In this document: positions 32,969-42,494 of the stretch, piece after piece
How the letters are laid out: each line of letters begins with the position of its first letter
Position numbering within the stretch: position 1 is the first letter of the stretch
Source: Actinomyces culturomici
Lineage (GTDB): Bacteria; Actinomycetota; Actinomycetes; Actinomycetales; Actinomycetaceae
DNA length: 64,000 nucleotides
Assembly: GCF_900499005.1 (NCBI RefSeq)
Contig: NZ_LS991316.1
Location: 1,016,496 to 1,080,495, forward strand
Reading direction: 5' to 3'
Position numbers and translations under genes: made by a program
The notes under the pieces: generated by a model
What the model saw: only the letters and a program-made list of their open reading frames with translations
What the model was told of the DNA's origin: nothing
Database searches by the model: none

Positions 32969-34513
32969 GTGACCGAGCCGAACTACTCCCCCGCCCGGGC
33001 GCTCCTGCGCGCGGCGAAGCAGCGTCCCGACCGCGACTCGCTCGTCTGGCTCGACTCCGGCGAGGTCTGGTCGGTGCGCCGCAGCGCCGACGCCGTCGCC
33101 CGCACGGCGACGCTTCTGCGCGCCCTCGGCGTCGGCGAGGGCGCCCGCGTCGTCTACGCGTGCGCGAATTCGCCGTGGGTCTACGTCCTCCACTGCGCGT
33201 GCGCGTGGATCCGCGCCGTCACGGTCCCGCTCTCGGAGCGCCTCCCCGAGGACGTCGCCGCGTCCCTCCGCTCGTCCCTCCGCCCGCGCCTCGTCCTCGT
33301 CGATCGTCTCCCCGGCGATCCCGGGATCGACGAGGCCGGGGCGCAGGCGCCCGATGCGACGGGAACGACCCTCGCCCTGGACGACTTCGCGGCCCGCGCC
33401 CTCGCGAGCCCGCCGGCCGGGGACGAACCTGCCGCCGTCGCGCACGAGATCGCGGCGGTCGTCCACACCTCGGGGTCGGCCGGGCGCACCCGAGGGGTCG
33501 AGCTCTCGCACGCGTGCATGTGGTGGGGCTCGATGTGCTTCCGCGACGGGTTCGAGTACTCGCCCGCTCGCGACGTCGTCGGCGTGTGCGCGCCGGTCTC
33601 CCACATCGGCGGATTCAACGGGACGACGCTCGACGTGTTCAGCCACGGCGGCGCGCTCGTCGTCTTCCCCGCCTTCGACCCCGGCGTCGTCCTTCGGGCG
33701 ATCGAGGCGCACCGGATCACGATGATGTTCGTCGTCCCCGTCATGTGCCACCTCCTCCTCGACGCGAACGAGCGGGTCGGCGCGGATCTGTCGAGCTGGG
33801 AGCGCCCCCTCGTCGGCGGCGATGCGATGGGCCCGGCCCTCGCCGAGCGGATGCGCGCGGCGGGCCTGCGCCCCATTCACGTGTGGGGGATGACGGAGAC
33901 GAGCGGCGCGGGCCTCATGGCCTCCCCCGACTCCGGGGCGCCGGCCGGTGCGCTCGGCGCGCCCTTCCCCTATGTCGACGTCCGTCTCGTCGCGCCGGCC
34001 GATGCCCCCGGCCGTCCCGGCGAGCCCGTCGGCGTCGGCGAGGTCGGCGAGATCGAGGTGAGGGGGCCGGGGGTGGCGACCTCGTTCCTGTCGGCCGGAG
34101 AGCGCGGGCCCGCGCGCATCCGCGACGGATGGCTCGCGACGGGCGATCTCGCGACGCGCGACGCGCGGGGATGGTACTCGATCGTCGGGAGGGCCTCGCG
34201 GATGATCAACACGGGCGGCGAGCTCGTCGCCCCGAACCGCATCGAAGAGCTCTGCCGCGCCCTCCCCCAGGTCGCCGACGCCCTCGTCGTCGGAGTTCCC
34301 GACGAGCGCTGGGGAGAGATCGTCGCGGCGCTGCTCGTGCCCGCAGAATCGTCCCCGACGCGTCCGGACGCCCTCGACGTCCTCGCTGGCCTGCGCGCGG
34401 GTCTCGCGCCCTGGGAGAGGGTCCGCCGCGCCGTGTGGGTCGACGCGCTCCCCCAGCTCCCCAACGGGAAGCCGGACGCGAACGCGGCGAAGCGGATCGC
34501 CGCGGCGCTCTAG
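32969..34513 (+). CDS. AMP-dependent acyl-CoA synthetase/ligase
   Basis: A 514-residue member of the ANL superfamily. The P-loop motif HTSGSAGRTRGVELSH (about 166-181) is a variant of the usual TSGTTGxPKG, and the sequence also has VWGMTETSG, DGWLATGDL, GRASRMINTGGE and a C-terminal catalytic Lys in LPNGKPD. The substrate is unknown; a fatty acid is likely. The GTG begins one base after the lipA stop, which suggests a link with octanoate or lipoate activation, but that is only inferred from position. Confidence 0.85.
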   Translation: MTEPNYSPARALLRAAKQRPDRDSLVWLDSGEVWSVRRSADAVARTATLLRALGVGEGARVVYACANSPWVYVLHCACAWIRAVTVPLSERLPEDVAASLRSSLRPRLVLVDRLPGDPGIDEAGAQAPDATGTTLALDDFAARALASPPAGDEPAAVAHEIAAVVHTSGSAGRTRGVELSHACMWWGSMCFRDGFEYSPARDVVGVCAPVSHIGGFNGTTLDVFSHGGALVVFPAFDPGVVLRAIEAHRITMMFVVPVMCHLLLDANERVGADLSSWERPLVGGDAMGPALAERMRAAGLRPIHVWGMTETSGAGLMASPDSGAPAGALGAPFPYVDVRLVAPADAPGRPGEPVGVGEVGEIEVRGPGVATSFLSAGERGPARIRDGWLATGDLATRDARGWYSIVGRASRMINTGGELVAPNRIEELCRALPQVADALVVGVPDERWGEIVAALLVPAESSPTRPDALDVLAGLRAGLAPWERVRRAVWVDALPQLPNGKPDANAAKRIAAAL

Positions 34514-34637
34514 GCTCCGCCGCCTCCTTGCCGGCCTCGCCGCGGGCCCCACCGACGCCCTCTCGCGCCCGGCGGCTCCTCGTGCCCGACGAGCCCCGAG
34601 TGGTCAACGCCGCAGTTCCCGCGACCCTCGATTTAGA

Positions 34638-34643
34638 TACGCT
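34638..34643 (+). promoter_or_regulatory. Possible -10 box of ndh
   Basis: TACGCT lies in a locally AT-rich patch (34631-34660) before ndh and would give a leader of about 20 bases with a GAGGGGG ribosome site. No good -35 was found. The 158-base gap 34514-34671 shows nothing else. Confidence 0.3.
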
Positions 34644-34671
34644 TGTCGTGACGTAATTGAGGGGGACCACT

Positions 34672-36054
34672 ATGCACCGCATCGTCATCATCGGCTCAGG
34701 ATTCGCCGGACTCGCCGCCGCCAAGGGCCTCAAGCGCGCCGACGCCGACATCACGATCCTCGCGAAGACGGGTCACCACCTCTTCCAACCGCTCCTCTAC
34801 CAGGTCGCGACCGGCATCCTCTCCGAGGGCGACATCGCGCCGACGACCCGCGAGATCCTCCAGCGCCAGAAGAACGTCCGCGTCCTCCAGGCGCTCGTCG
34901 AGGACATCGACGTCGAGCGGCGCCTCGTCGTCTGGAGGAATCACAACGAGGTCCGCGAAACCCCCTACGACACGCTCGTCGTCGCCGCCGGCGCCGGCCA
35001 GTCCTACTTCGGACACGACGAGTACGCCGTCTTCGCGCCGGGCATGAAGACGATCGACGACGCCCTCGAGCTCCGGGCCCGCATCTTCGATTCCTTCGAG
35101 AAGGCGGAGATCGCGACCGACCCCGCCGAGATCGAGCGCCTCCTCACCTTCGTCGTCGTCGGCGCCGGCCCCACCGGCGTCGAGATGGCCGGCCAGATCC
35201 GCGAGCTTGCCTCGCAAACGCTCGCCCACGAGTTCCGATCGATCGATCCGACGCGCGCCCGCGTCATCCTCGTCGACGGCGCCGACCGTCCCCTCCCCGT
35301 CTTCGGCGAGGAGCTCGGCGATCGGACCCGGAAGGAACTCGAGCGCCTCGGGGTCGAGGTCCGCACCGGGGCCCTCGTCACGGCCCTCGACCACGACACC
35401 GTCACTCTGCAGTTCCGCGACGGCACCGCCGAAACCTTGCGCGCCAACTGCAAGGTATGGGCCGCGGGCGTTCAGGCGAGCGAGCTCGGCGGGGTCCTAC
35501 GCGACCGCGCGGGCGCCGAACTCGATCGCGCGGGCCGCGTCGTCGTCGAACCCGACCTCACCGTTCCCGGCCACCCGGAGATCTTCGTCCTCGGCGACAT
35601 GATGAGCGTTCCCGGAGTCCCCGGCGTCGCCCAAGGGGCCACCCAACCCGCCCGCCACGCCGCGAGGACCATCCTCGCGCGCCTGTCGGGCTCGCCGGCG
35701 CCCGCCCCCTTCGCCTACCGCGACAAGGGCTCGATGGCGACGATCGCGCGCTTCGAGGCCGTCGTGAAGATCGGCCGCGTCCGCCTCACGGGCTTCCTCG
35801 CCTGGGCGGCCTGGTGCTTCCTCCACCTCCTCTACATCGTCGGCTTCAAGTCCCAGATCGGCACGCTCGTCCACTGGCTCTTCAGCTTCGTCTCCGGAGC
35901 GCGCTCGCAGCGCACGACGACGAATCAGCAGCTCGTCGGGCGCCTCGCGCTCGAACGGCTCGGGACCGGCTCGTCCGGCAAGCTCGTCGCCGGCGTCGAC
36001 CCGGTCGAGCACACCGCCGCGCCCTCGTCGATGACGGACGCGACCGCGGACTGA
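34672..36054 (+). CDS. ndh: Type II NADH:quinone oxidoreductase
   Basis: A 460-residue flavoprotein that passes electrons from NADH to (mena)quinone without pumping protons. The FAD site is IIGSGFAGLAAAKGL (about 5-19), with HHLFQPLLYQVATG; the NADH site is VVVGAGPTGVEMAGQ (about 163-177), and AQGATQPARHA is near the C-terminal quinone side. The C-terminal amphipathic segment (about 365-410) anchors it to the membrane. The ATG at 34672 is chosen over the TTG at 34657 because the latter overlaps the ribosome site. It could feed the sdhCAB enzyme acting as fumarate reductase. Confidence 0.94.
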   Translation: MHRIVIIGSGFAGLAAAKGLKRADADITILAKTGHHLFQPLLYQVATGILSEGDIAPTTREILQRQKNVRVLQALVEDIDVERRLVVWRNHNEVRETPYDTLVVAAGAGQSYFGHDEYAVFAPGMKTIDDALELRARIFDSFEKAEIATDPAEIERLLTFVVVGAGPTGVEMAGQIRELASQTLAHEFRSIDPTRARVILVDGADRPLPVFGEELGDRTRKELERLGVEVRTGALVTALDHDTVTLQFRDGTAETLRANCKVWAAGVQASELGGVLRDRAGAELDRAGRVVVEPDLTVPGHPEIFVLGDMMSVPGVPGVAQGATQPARHAARTILARLSGSPAPAPFAYRDKGSMATIARFEAVVKIGRVRLTGFLAWAAWCFLHLLYIVGFKSQIGTLVHWLFSFVSGARSQRTTTNQQLVGRLALERLGTGSSGKLVAGVDPVEHTAAPSSMTDATAD

Positions 36055-36075
36055 CGACGAGGAAGGAACGACGAA

Positions 36076-36099
36076 GGGGGAGGACGCGCGTCCTCCCCC
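36076..36099. terminator. Hairpin terminator between ndh and tRNA-Val
   Basis: A perfect 11-base-pair stem (GGGGGAGGACG/CGTCCTCCCCC with a 2-base centre) lies 22 bases after the ndh stop. It lies between ndh (plus) and the tRNA-Val 3' end (minus) and probably works both ways. Confidence 0.7.
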
Positions 36100-36124
36100 T
36101 CGCCGCATCTCACGGCATTCCTCG

Positions 36125-36198
36125 TGGGCCCGGCCGGGTTCGAACCGACGACATCTGCGGTGTAAGCGCAGCGCTCTGACCAACTGAGCTACAGGCCC
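36125..36198 (-). tRNA. tRNA-Val (anticodon TAC)
   Basis: A 74-base cloverleaf with acceptor GGGCCTG/CGGGCCC, anticodon loop CTTACAC (TAC, reads GUA/GUG) and T-loop TTCGAAC. CCA is not encoded. With the GAC and CAC genes at 19 kb it gives a full set of valine anticodons in this window. Confidence 0.96.
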
Positions 36199-36293
36199 CT
36201 GCGCGCGCCCTCGGGACGCGCCCGCGCGCACTCGGACAGCATAACGACCGCGGAGCGGCGCCGTGCGCCCCGCGGCCGCGATGGACGAGCGAC

Positions 36294-36692
36294 TCAGCGG
36301 CCCCTCGGGCGCGCCGTCAGGCGGATGCCCGCCCACTGCGGTCCCACCGAGGCGGCCGACGTCGAATGAAGCCCCGCGACCTTCGCCGCGTCCTCGACGT
36401 CCGCGACCGGCACCGATCCGGGGCGTCCGGGCTTGGGGATCAGCACCCAGATGAGTCCGCCGTCGTCGAGATTCGAGAGGGCGTCGACGAGGAGGTCCGC
36501 GAGGTCCTCCTCTTCGGCGTCGTCCGCGCGCCACCACACGATCGCGCCGTCGACGACGTCCCCGTAGTCGGGATCGACGAGGGCGGAGCCGGTCTCCTCC
36601 TCGACGCGGGAGCGGAGCTCCTGATCGGCGTCGTCGTCGACGTAGAACTCCTGCACGACCTGGCCCGGAGCGAATCCGAGGTTCACCGCCAC
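36294..36692 (-). CDS. DUF3052 family protein
   Basis: A 132-residue protein that matches the DUF3052 family by its start LGFAPGQVVQEFY, acidic middle, GGLIWVLIPKPG strand and C-terminal QWAGIRL. Function unknown. It is divergent from aceE, as its mycobacterial counterpart Rv2239c lies beside aceE, so the neighbourhood is old. The start is GTG at 36692. Confidence 0.85.
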   Translation of the reverse strand: MAVNLGFAPGQVVQEFYVDDDADQELRSRVEEETGSALVDPDYGDVVDGAIVWWRADDAEEEDLADLLVDALSNLDDGGLIWVLIPKPGRPGSVPVADVEDAAKVAGLHSTSAASVGPQWAGIRLTARPRGR

Positions 36693-36877
36693 GACGAACG
36701 ACCGCCCTTCCTCACGAGCGCCCGCTGCGCTGCTGAATCGAACACCCGCTCATCGTAGGGCACTCGCCGCGGCTTCGACCATTCTCCCGCGCGGCCCGTC
36801 GCGCGCGTCCACGGCGGGCGCTCCCGGGCAGTCGGGATGACGAGCGGAATGAGGCATGAATCATGGGCCCGAGGTCC

Positions 36878-36883
36878 TAATTT
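36878..36883 (+). promoter_or_regulatory. -10 box TAATTT of aceE
   Basis: TAATTT in an otherwise GC-rich stretch would start aceE mRNA near 36890, giving an 84-base leader. The 281-base gap 36693-36973 holds this and presumably the DUF3052 promoter; a half-matching LexA-like sequence at 36738 was judged not real. Confidence 0.4.
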
Positions 36884-36973
36884 CGGTCGCGCCCGCGAGG
36901 GAGACGGTGGACAATGGGAAGCACCGCACGAAGTCGCGCACACCAGTCACATACGTGGAAGAAGAGGGTATCC

Positions 36974-39715
36974 GTGAGTCACGCGAGCGAGAACCACCCC
37001 GTCGTCAACGGCCTGCTCAGCCAGGTCCCGGACAACGATCCGGCGGAGACCGCCGAATGGATCGAGTCCCTGTCCGGCCTCATCGACGAGAAGGGCGGAC
37101 CGAGGGCCAGGTACATCCTCCTTCACATGCTCGCGCAGGCCCGTCGCGAGGGCGTGCAGATCCCGCAGGAATACACGACCCCCTACGTCAACACCATCCC
37201 CGTCGACCAGGAGCCCTACTTCCCGGGCGACGAGGCCATGGAGCGCCAGTACCGCCGCTGGATCCGCTGGAACGCCGCCGTGCAGGTGACGCGCGCGCAG
37301 CGCCCCGGCGTCAAGGTCGGCGGCCACATCTCCTCCTACGCGTCGGTCGCGACCCTCTACGAGGTCGGCCTCAACCACTTCTTCCGCGGCAAGGACCACC
37401 CGGGCGGCGGCGACCACGTCTTCTTCCAGGGCCACGCCTCCCCCGGCCCCTACGCCCGCGCGTTCCTCGAGGGCCGCCTCTCCGAGGAGGAGATGGACGG
37501 CTTCCGCCAGCAGGCCTCCACCGCCAAGGGCCTCCCCTCCTACCCGCACCCGCGCCAGCTCCCCGACTTCTGGGAGTACCCGACCGTGTCGCTCGGCCTC
37601 GGCCCGGCGGAGGCGATCTACCAGGCGTGGTTCGACCGCTACCTCCACCTCCGCGGCATCAAGGACACCTCCCAGCAGCACACCTGGGCCTTCCTCGGCG
37701 ACGGCGAGATGGACGAGCCCGAGTCGCGCGGCATGCTCCAGCTCGCCGCCCAGCAGGGCCTCGACAACCTCACCTTCGTCGTCAACTGCAACCTCCAGCG
37801 CCTCGACGGCCCGGTTCGCGGCAACGGCAAGATCATCCAGGAGCTCGAGGCCTTCTTCAAGGGCGCCGGCTGGAACGTCATCAAGGTGATCTGGGGCCGC
37901 GGCTGGGACCAGCTCCTCGCCTCCGACAAGGACGACGCCCTCGTCCACCTCATGAACGACACGCTCGACGGCGACTACCAGACCTTCAAGGCGAACGACG
38001 GCGCGTACGTCCGCGAGCACTTCTTCGGCCGCGACCCGCGCACGAAGGCGATGGTCCAGAACTGGACCGACGACCAGATCTGGGCCCTCCAGCGCGGCGG
38101 CCACGACTACCGCAAGGTCTACGCCGCCTACAAGGCCGCGATGGAGCACACCGGTCAGCCAACCGTCATCCTCGCCCACACGATCAAGGGCTACGCCCTC
38201 GGCTCCCACTTCGCCGGTCGCAACTCGACGCACCAGATGAAGAAGCTCACCCTCGAGGACGCCAAGCAGCTCCGCGACCGCCTGCAGATCCCGATCACGG
38301 ACGAGCAGCTCGAGGCCAACCCCTACATGCCGCCCTACTTCAAGCCGGCTGACGACGACCCGGCCCTCCTCTACATGAAGGAGCGCCGCGAGAAGCTCGG
38401 CGGCTGGGTCCCCGAGCGCCGCGCGGATCGCGACCCGAAGCTCCCGCCGCTCCCGACAAAGCCCTTCGAGGGCCTGTCCAAGGGCTCGGGCCCGCTCGAG
38501 GTCGCGACGACGATGGCCCTCGTCCGACTCCTCAAGGACCTCTTCAAGGACAAGAACGTCGGCAAGTACTTCGTCCCGATCATCCCGGACGAGGCGCGCA
38601 CCTTCGGCCTCGACGCAATCTTCCCCTCGGCGAAGATCTTCAACACGCACGGCCAGAACTACACGGCCGTCGACGCCGACATGATGCTCTCCTACAAGGA
38701 GTCCGAGCAGGGCCAGGTCATGCACACCGGCATCACCGAGGCCGGTTCGGCGGCCGCCTTCCAGGTCGTCGGCACCGCCTACGCGACGCACGACCTCCCG
38801 ATGGTCCCCGTCTACATCTTCTACTCGATGTTCGGCTTCCAGCGGACCGGCGACCAGTTCTGGGCCGCCGGCGATCAGCTCACCCGAGGCTTCGTCATCG
38901 GCGCGACCGCCGGCCGCACGACGCTCGCCGGCGAGGGCCTCCAGCACATGGACGGCAACTCGCAGGTCCTCGCGTCGACGAACCGGGCGTTCGTCTCCTA
39001 CGACCCCGCCTACGCCTACGAGATCCGGTACATCATGGAGGACGGCCTCAAGCGGATGTACGGCGAGGACGACGGTCGCGATCCGAACGTCATGTACTAC
39101 ATCACCGTCTACAACGAGCCCATCCACCAGCCGGCCGAGCCGGAGAACGTCGACGTCGAGGGCATCGTCCGCGGCATCTACAAGGTCGAGGACCACTCCG
39201 GTCAGGGCCAGAAGGTCCAGCTCCTCGCCTCCGGCGTCGGCGTGCCGTGGGCCCGCGACGCGAAGCGCCTCCTCGCCGAGGACTGGGGCATCGACGCGGC
39301 CGTCTGGTCGGTCACGTCGTGGAACGAGCTGCGCCGCGACGGCCTCGCCGCCGACGAGCACAACTTCCTCCACCCGGAGGAGGCCCCGCGGACCGCGTAC
39401 CTCACGCAGAAGCTCTCCGGCTCCGAGGGCCCGTTCATCGCGACCTCGGACTTCGACGCCCTCACGCAGGACATGATCCGCCAGTGGGTGCCGGGCGACT
39501 ACCGCGTCCTCGGCGCCGACGGGTTCGGCATCTCCGACACCCGTCGCGCCGCGCGCCGCTTCTACCACATCGACGCCGAGTCGCTCGTCGTCCGCACCCT
39601 GCAGACCCTCGCGGATCAGGGCCGGATCGATCGCTCGGTCATCTCCCAGGCGATCGCGAAGTACGACCTCTTCAACTGCGCGATCACGGCCGAGGATCAC
39701 CACGGCGAGGACTGA
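36974..39715 (+). CDS. aceE: Pyruvate dehydrogenase E1 component, homodimeric type
   Basis: A 913-residue ThDP enzyme that decarboxylates pyruvate and acetylates the lipoyl group of E2. The ThDP site is [12 protein letters not shown] followed by [14 protein letters not shown]; the N-terminal PYVNTIP and the THGQNYTA segment are typical of AceE. The GTG at 36974 gives [20 protein letters not shown], the normal N-terminus; the ATG at 36914 would add 20 residues without match. E2 and E3 genes are not in this window. lipA/lipB, needed for the complex, lie 4 kb upstream. Confidence 0.96.
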   Translation: MSHASENHPVVNGLLSQVPDNDPAETAEWIESLSGLIDEKGGPRARYILLHMLAQARREGVQIPQEYTTPYVNTIPVDQEPYFPGDEAMERQYRRWIRWNAAVQVTRAQRPGVKVGGHISSYASVATLYEVGLNHFFRGKDHPGGGDHVFFQGHASPGPYARAFLEGRLSEEEMDGFRQQASTAKGLPSYPHPRQLPDFWEYPTVSLGLGPAEAIYQAWFDRYLHLRGIKDTSQQHTWAFLGDGEMDEPESRGMLQLAAQQGLDNLTFVVNCNLQRLDGPVRGNGKIIQELEAFFKGAGWNVIKVIWGRGWDQLLASDKDDALVHLMNDTLDGDYQTFKANDGAYVREHFFGRDPRTKAMVQNWTDDQIWALQRGGHDYRKVYAAYKAAMEHTGQPTVILAHTIKGYALGSHFAGRNSTHQMKKLTLEDAKQLRDRLQIPITDEQLEANPYMPPYFKPADDDPALLYMKERREKLGGWVPERRADRDPKLPPLPTKPFEGLSKGSGPLEVATTMALVRLLKDLFKDKNVGKYFVPIIPDEARTFGLDAIFPSAKIFNTHGQNYTAVDADMMLSYKESEQGQVMHTGITEAGSAAAFQVVGTAYATHDLPMVPVYIFYSMFGFQRTGDQFWAAGDQLTRGFVIGATAGRTTLAGEGLQHMDGNSQVLASTNRAFVSYDPAYAYEIRYIMEDGLKRMYGEDDGRDPNVMYYITVYNEPIHQPAEPENVDVEGIVRGIYKVEDHSGQGQKVQLLASGVGVPWARDAKRLLAEDWGIDAAVWSVTSWNELRRDGLAADEHNFLHPEEAPRTAYLTQKLSGSEGPFIATSDFDALTQDMIRQWVPGDYRVLGADGFGISDTRRAARRFYHIDAESLVVRTLQTLADQGRIDRSVISQAIAKYDLFNCAITAEDHHGED

Positions 39716-39750
39716 TCGTCCTCTGAAGGGTCATTCGGCTCGATGAGCCG

Positions 39751-39790
39751 ACGGGGCGGCCGCTCTCCTCCCGGAGGGCGGCCGCCCCGT
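39751..39790 (+). terminator. Strong aceE terminator
   Basis: A long hairpin 35 bases after the aceE stop: 13 perfect pairs (ACGGGGCGGCCGC with GCGGCCGCCCCGT) extended by further pairs toward a small loop, followed by TTCTCGT. Confidence 0.85.
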
Positions 39791-39987
39791 TCTCGTCGCC
39801 GCGACCGCAGGATCACTCGAGCGTCGACGAACGGACGATCGCTCAGTCGAATGCTCGTCGCAGGCGCCGACTCATCGCCGTTTCACCCAGCGCCGGGCGA
39901 TCGCAGAGCGGCGGGATCCCGTCACCGCGCTCGCGTCCTACTGCCCCGTACCTGTCGAGCCTTTACACGACACATCCGCGTGGCGCG

Positions 39988-40005
39988 GGGCCCGTCCCCG
40001 GGCCC
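39988..40005 (-). terminator. Terminator of the DUF222-HNH gene
   Basis: GGGCCCG/CGGGCCC with a 4-base loop directly abuts the stop codon on the minus strand. Apart from this and the aceE terminator, I see nothing in the gap 39716-40005. Confidence 0.6.
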
Positions 40006-42180
40006 TCACTCGTCCGCGCGCATGCGGACGCGGTTCCTTCGCAGCCTCTCGCGACGGCCCTGCGGACGAATTCTTGCCAGGGCTTCGCGGACGTCGCGTT
40101 CCTCCACCGCGCGAACACGGTGGGGAAAGCGCGGATCGAGCGCGGTGTCGATCTCGATGAGGGCGCCGAAGCCGTGTCGGCGCGCCTCATCGGGCACGGC
40201 GAAGCGGTGAAGCATCGGCCAGCACTCGTCGTCGCGGGGAGCATCCGCGTCCGCCCGACCGCTCAACGGCCCCGAGCCCGCACCGGACTCCCCCTCGAGT
40301 ATCCGCTCCGATTCGATTCCGAGCGATCCTCTCCCTCCAGTCCGTCGCGGAGCTTCGGTCGATATGTCGGGTGGAGGCGACGTCAACGCCTCTGACCGCG
40401 TCAACGCCGCAGACGGTGTCAACGCTTCCGGCGACGGGATCTCCTTCGGCGGGAAGTTCGAAGTGGGGATCTCGGGCACTGGCCCCTCGGGCGATGGAGG
40501 CTCTGGCCGCGGCGACTCACGGACCATCGCGCGAGGTCGCGCCCTCGGCGCCGTGCGCCGACGGTGCTCGAGCATCCCGTCCTCGAATTTGGTCATCGCG
40601 CTGCGGGCGTCGAAGAGACGGCGCGTCGCAGAGGACTGCGCGGGGCGCCACTGGCCGTCGCCCCCGAGGAACACGGGCGCCTTCACTTCGGGCACGCCCT
40701 CGCGCATGCGGATACGCCAGGTGAGGGCGTCGAGGAACCTGTGGTGGTACCAGCACAGGAGAACGCCGTTGTCGGTCGTCGTCCGGCCCCCGGCCGCGTA
40801 CTCGCGCACATGGTGGACTTCGCACCAGGCGGGCCCGACCGTGCAGCCGGGGATCACGCATCCCCCGTCCCTTGCGGCGATCGCCCGACGCTGGCGGCCC
40901 GTGAACACTCGTGCTCTGCTCTCGATCTGGAGGATTCGGCCGCGTTCATCCATTCGAACGCGCTCGACGACTCCGTCGCACGCCGCATGGAGGGCGACGC
41001 GGGCGGGAATCGTCGAGGCCTCGGCTTGGAATGCGCCCGCAGGAACATCGGCGAGATGAGCGACACCCTTCGGGTCCGCAACGTCCTGCGCCGTCATCGT
41101 GACGACGAGCGTGGGAGCCGCGCCGGCCAACTGCGGCATCGACGGGAGCGCGGCGGCCTTCGACACGAGTGAGGCGAAGGCGTCGTGGACGAGCATCGCC
41201 CGACTGCGCCCCACGCGCCGGTCCCGATCCGTTCCCGACACGTCGACAACACCGCCGTCGGCGGCAACGCCCAAGGCGTCGACACCGGACGCCCTGTCCG
41301 TATCCGTTGGATCCGGCACTTGAGCTTCGCTGGTCTTCGGATTGGTGAGGGCGGACAGCAGAGTATGGAGCCCGGCCCCAACCTCGGGCAGGAGGAGCCC
41401 GTTGATTCGAACGAGCCCCTCCCTCGTCGGCGACAGCGCGAGTCCGCGCCGCGACGCGGTATCCGCGTCCTTCGGCATCGTCCCGTCGGGATCGATCGCT
41501 TCCGCCCACACGCGCGCGATCTGCTTGACCGTGTCGGCCGGCAGCACCATGCGCTCGGGGAAGCCCGTGAAAGATGAACTGCCGTCAGAGTTCTCGCTGT
41601 CGGCCAGAGCGCGGATATCATCCGCCGTGAGGTCAGGAATCTCGCCCTCGGCCGCGGGAATCCCGAGAGCTTGGGACACGACCGCGCGTTCCGCCGCCTC
41701 GCCCATGCTCATTCCCGCTATCCGAGGAGCGAATGCGCCGTGGATCGCATCGGCGGCGTCCTCGCTCAGCAGCCCGGTCTCGCACGCCGCCCGCACGAGC
41801 GGGAGCCTCCCCGCCAAGGAGTCGCCCGCGAGCGACCGGGGAACGCGAAGACGCCGTCCCGCCCGGATTCGCGCACTCACCGTCCGCGAGGACGCCCCGG
41901 TGATCCGGGTCAAGAGGTCATGTGCGGACCTCGCGCCCACCCGGACGTCGATCCGCCCGTCGGCCCGCTCCGGCCGGCACCGTTCCTTCACTTCCACGGC
42001 GCCGGCGGCTCGAGCCGCATCCACCGCGCGCCCCAGTGCTTCGACCGCCCGAACGGCCCCCAGGAGATCGTCGTCCGACAGGCGTTCGAAACCGCCGTCG
42101 GCGAGAAGACGCGTGAGGACGCACCGCGAGTCCCGGACCGCACGGTCCAGACCGGTAAGCGGGGCGACATCCTCGTTCAT
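40006..42180 (-). CDS. DUF222 (13E12-type) protein with HNH endonuclease domain
   Basis: A 724-residue protein. An N-terminal DUF222 region (about 1-390) is followed by an HNH domain (about 435-490) with CVIPGC, CEVHHV, DNGVLLCWYHH, which gives the zinc cysteines and the catalytic His residues. A Pro/Glu-rich low-complexity linker (about 530-640) with a hexapeptide repeat and a basic tail follow; most relatives stop earlier. The family is abundant in actinobacteria and includes the 13E12 repeat proteins; nuclease activity is predicted, biological role unknown. A LexA-type box lies just upstream. The start at 42180 is preferred; 42189 is also possible. Confidence 0.88.
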   Translation of the reverse strand: MNEDVAPLTGLDRAVRDSRCVLTRLLADGGFERLSDDDLLGAVRAVEALGRAVDAARAAGAVEVKERCRPERADGRIDVRVGARSAHDLLTRITGASSRTVSARIRAGRRLRVPRSLAGDSLAGRLPLVRAACETGLLSEDAADAIHGAFAPRIAGMSMGEAAERAVVSQALGIPAAEGEIPDLTADDIRALADSENSDGSSSFTGFPERMVLPADTVKQIARVWAEAIDPDGTMPKDADTASRRGLALSPTREGLVRINGLLLPEVGAGLHTLLSALTNPKTSEAQVPDPTDTDRASGVDALGVAADGGVVDVSGTDRDRRVGRSRAMLVHDAFASLVSKAAALPSMPQLAGAAPTLVVTMTAQDVADPKGVAHLADVPAGAFQAEASTIPARVALHAACDGVVERVRMDERGRILQIESRARVFTGRQRRAIAARDGGCVIPGCTVGPAWCEVHHVREYAAGGRTTTDNGVLLCWYHHRFLDALTWRIRMREGVPEVKAPVFLGGDGQWRPAQSSATRRLFDARSAMTKFEDGMLEHRRRTAPRARPRAMVRESPRPEPPSPEGPVPEIPTSNFPPKEIPSPEALTPSAALTRSEALTSPPPDISTEAPRRTGGRGSLGIESERILEGESGAGSGPLSGRADADAPRDDECWPMLHRFAVPDEARRHGFGALIEIDTALDPRFPHRVRAVEERDVREALARIRPQGRRERLRRNRVRMRADE
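40382..40435. repeat. 18-bp tandem repeat, three copies, inside the HNH gene
   Basis: GTCAACGC recurs at 40382, 40400 and 40418, an exact 18-base period. In the protein it encodes a sixfold motif of the form (E/A)ALTxS in the disordered linker. Copy number may vary between strains. Confidence 0.7.
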
Positions 42181-42200
42181 GGGTCCCATTCTCCCATGAA

Positions 42201-42216
42201 TCGAACAGGTGTTCTA
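42201..42216 (-). promoter_or_regulatory. LexA (SOS) box before the DUF222-HNH gene
   Basis: TCGAACAGGTGTTCTA matches the actinobacterial LexA box TCGAAC-N4-GTTCGA at 11 of 12 fixed positions. It lies 11 bases before the upstream start at 42189 and 20 before 42180, where LexA would block transcription. It is not in a tRNA T-loop. Confidence 0.7.
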
Positions 42217-42494
42217 CCAATTCGCAGCCGAATGCCGACCGTTTCCGCAGGTCAGAAATGAGTGTTACCGAATCGTTATTGAAGGCGAGATCGCCTCGTC
42301 ATCAATCCATTCCAGCTCAGACGCCTGCGGCCGAAGGCGCATGACTTCGCGTGCGGCGGGCCGGGCCGGGTAGGCCCCGGGCGTCTGCAGGACCGCAGAA
42401 CGCGGTCCGAAGCGGGCGCGCCCGGCCCGCGGCGGGAGAAGCGCTCATCCGGTCGACTCGCAGCCGCAAGCGCATGCCTCCTCGGGAAGGAGGG
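42217..42494. other. Structured intergenic region between the HNH gene and tdk
   Basis: No open frame is convincing here. It holds perfect arms GCGGGCCGGGC (42356-42366) and GCCCGGCCCGC (42420-42430) that enclose a second hairpin GGACCGC/GCGGTCC (42390-42408), and a small hairpin CGCCT/AGGCG near 42322-42338. It lies 3' of tdk and 5' of the HNH gene on the minus strand. It could be a terminator system or a structured RNA. Confidence 0.5.
42477..42493 (-). terminator. Possible tdk terminator
   Basis: CCTCCT/AGGAGG with a 5-base loop ends 1 base from the tdk stop codon. There is no T-tract, so this is a weaker call than the multi-hairpin element 50-130 bases further on. Confidence 0.4.

Noticed and set aside
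36738-36753. A second LexA-like box (TCGAACACCCGCTCAT) between DUF3052 and aceE
   Set aside because: Only the left half matches; the right half has 3 of 6 fixed bases.
40006-42180. The DUF222-HNH gene as part of an insertion sequence or intron
   Set aside because: No terminal inverted repeats, target duplication, reverse transcriptase or catalytic RNA core were found around it.
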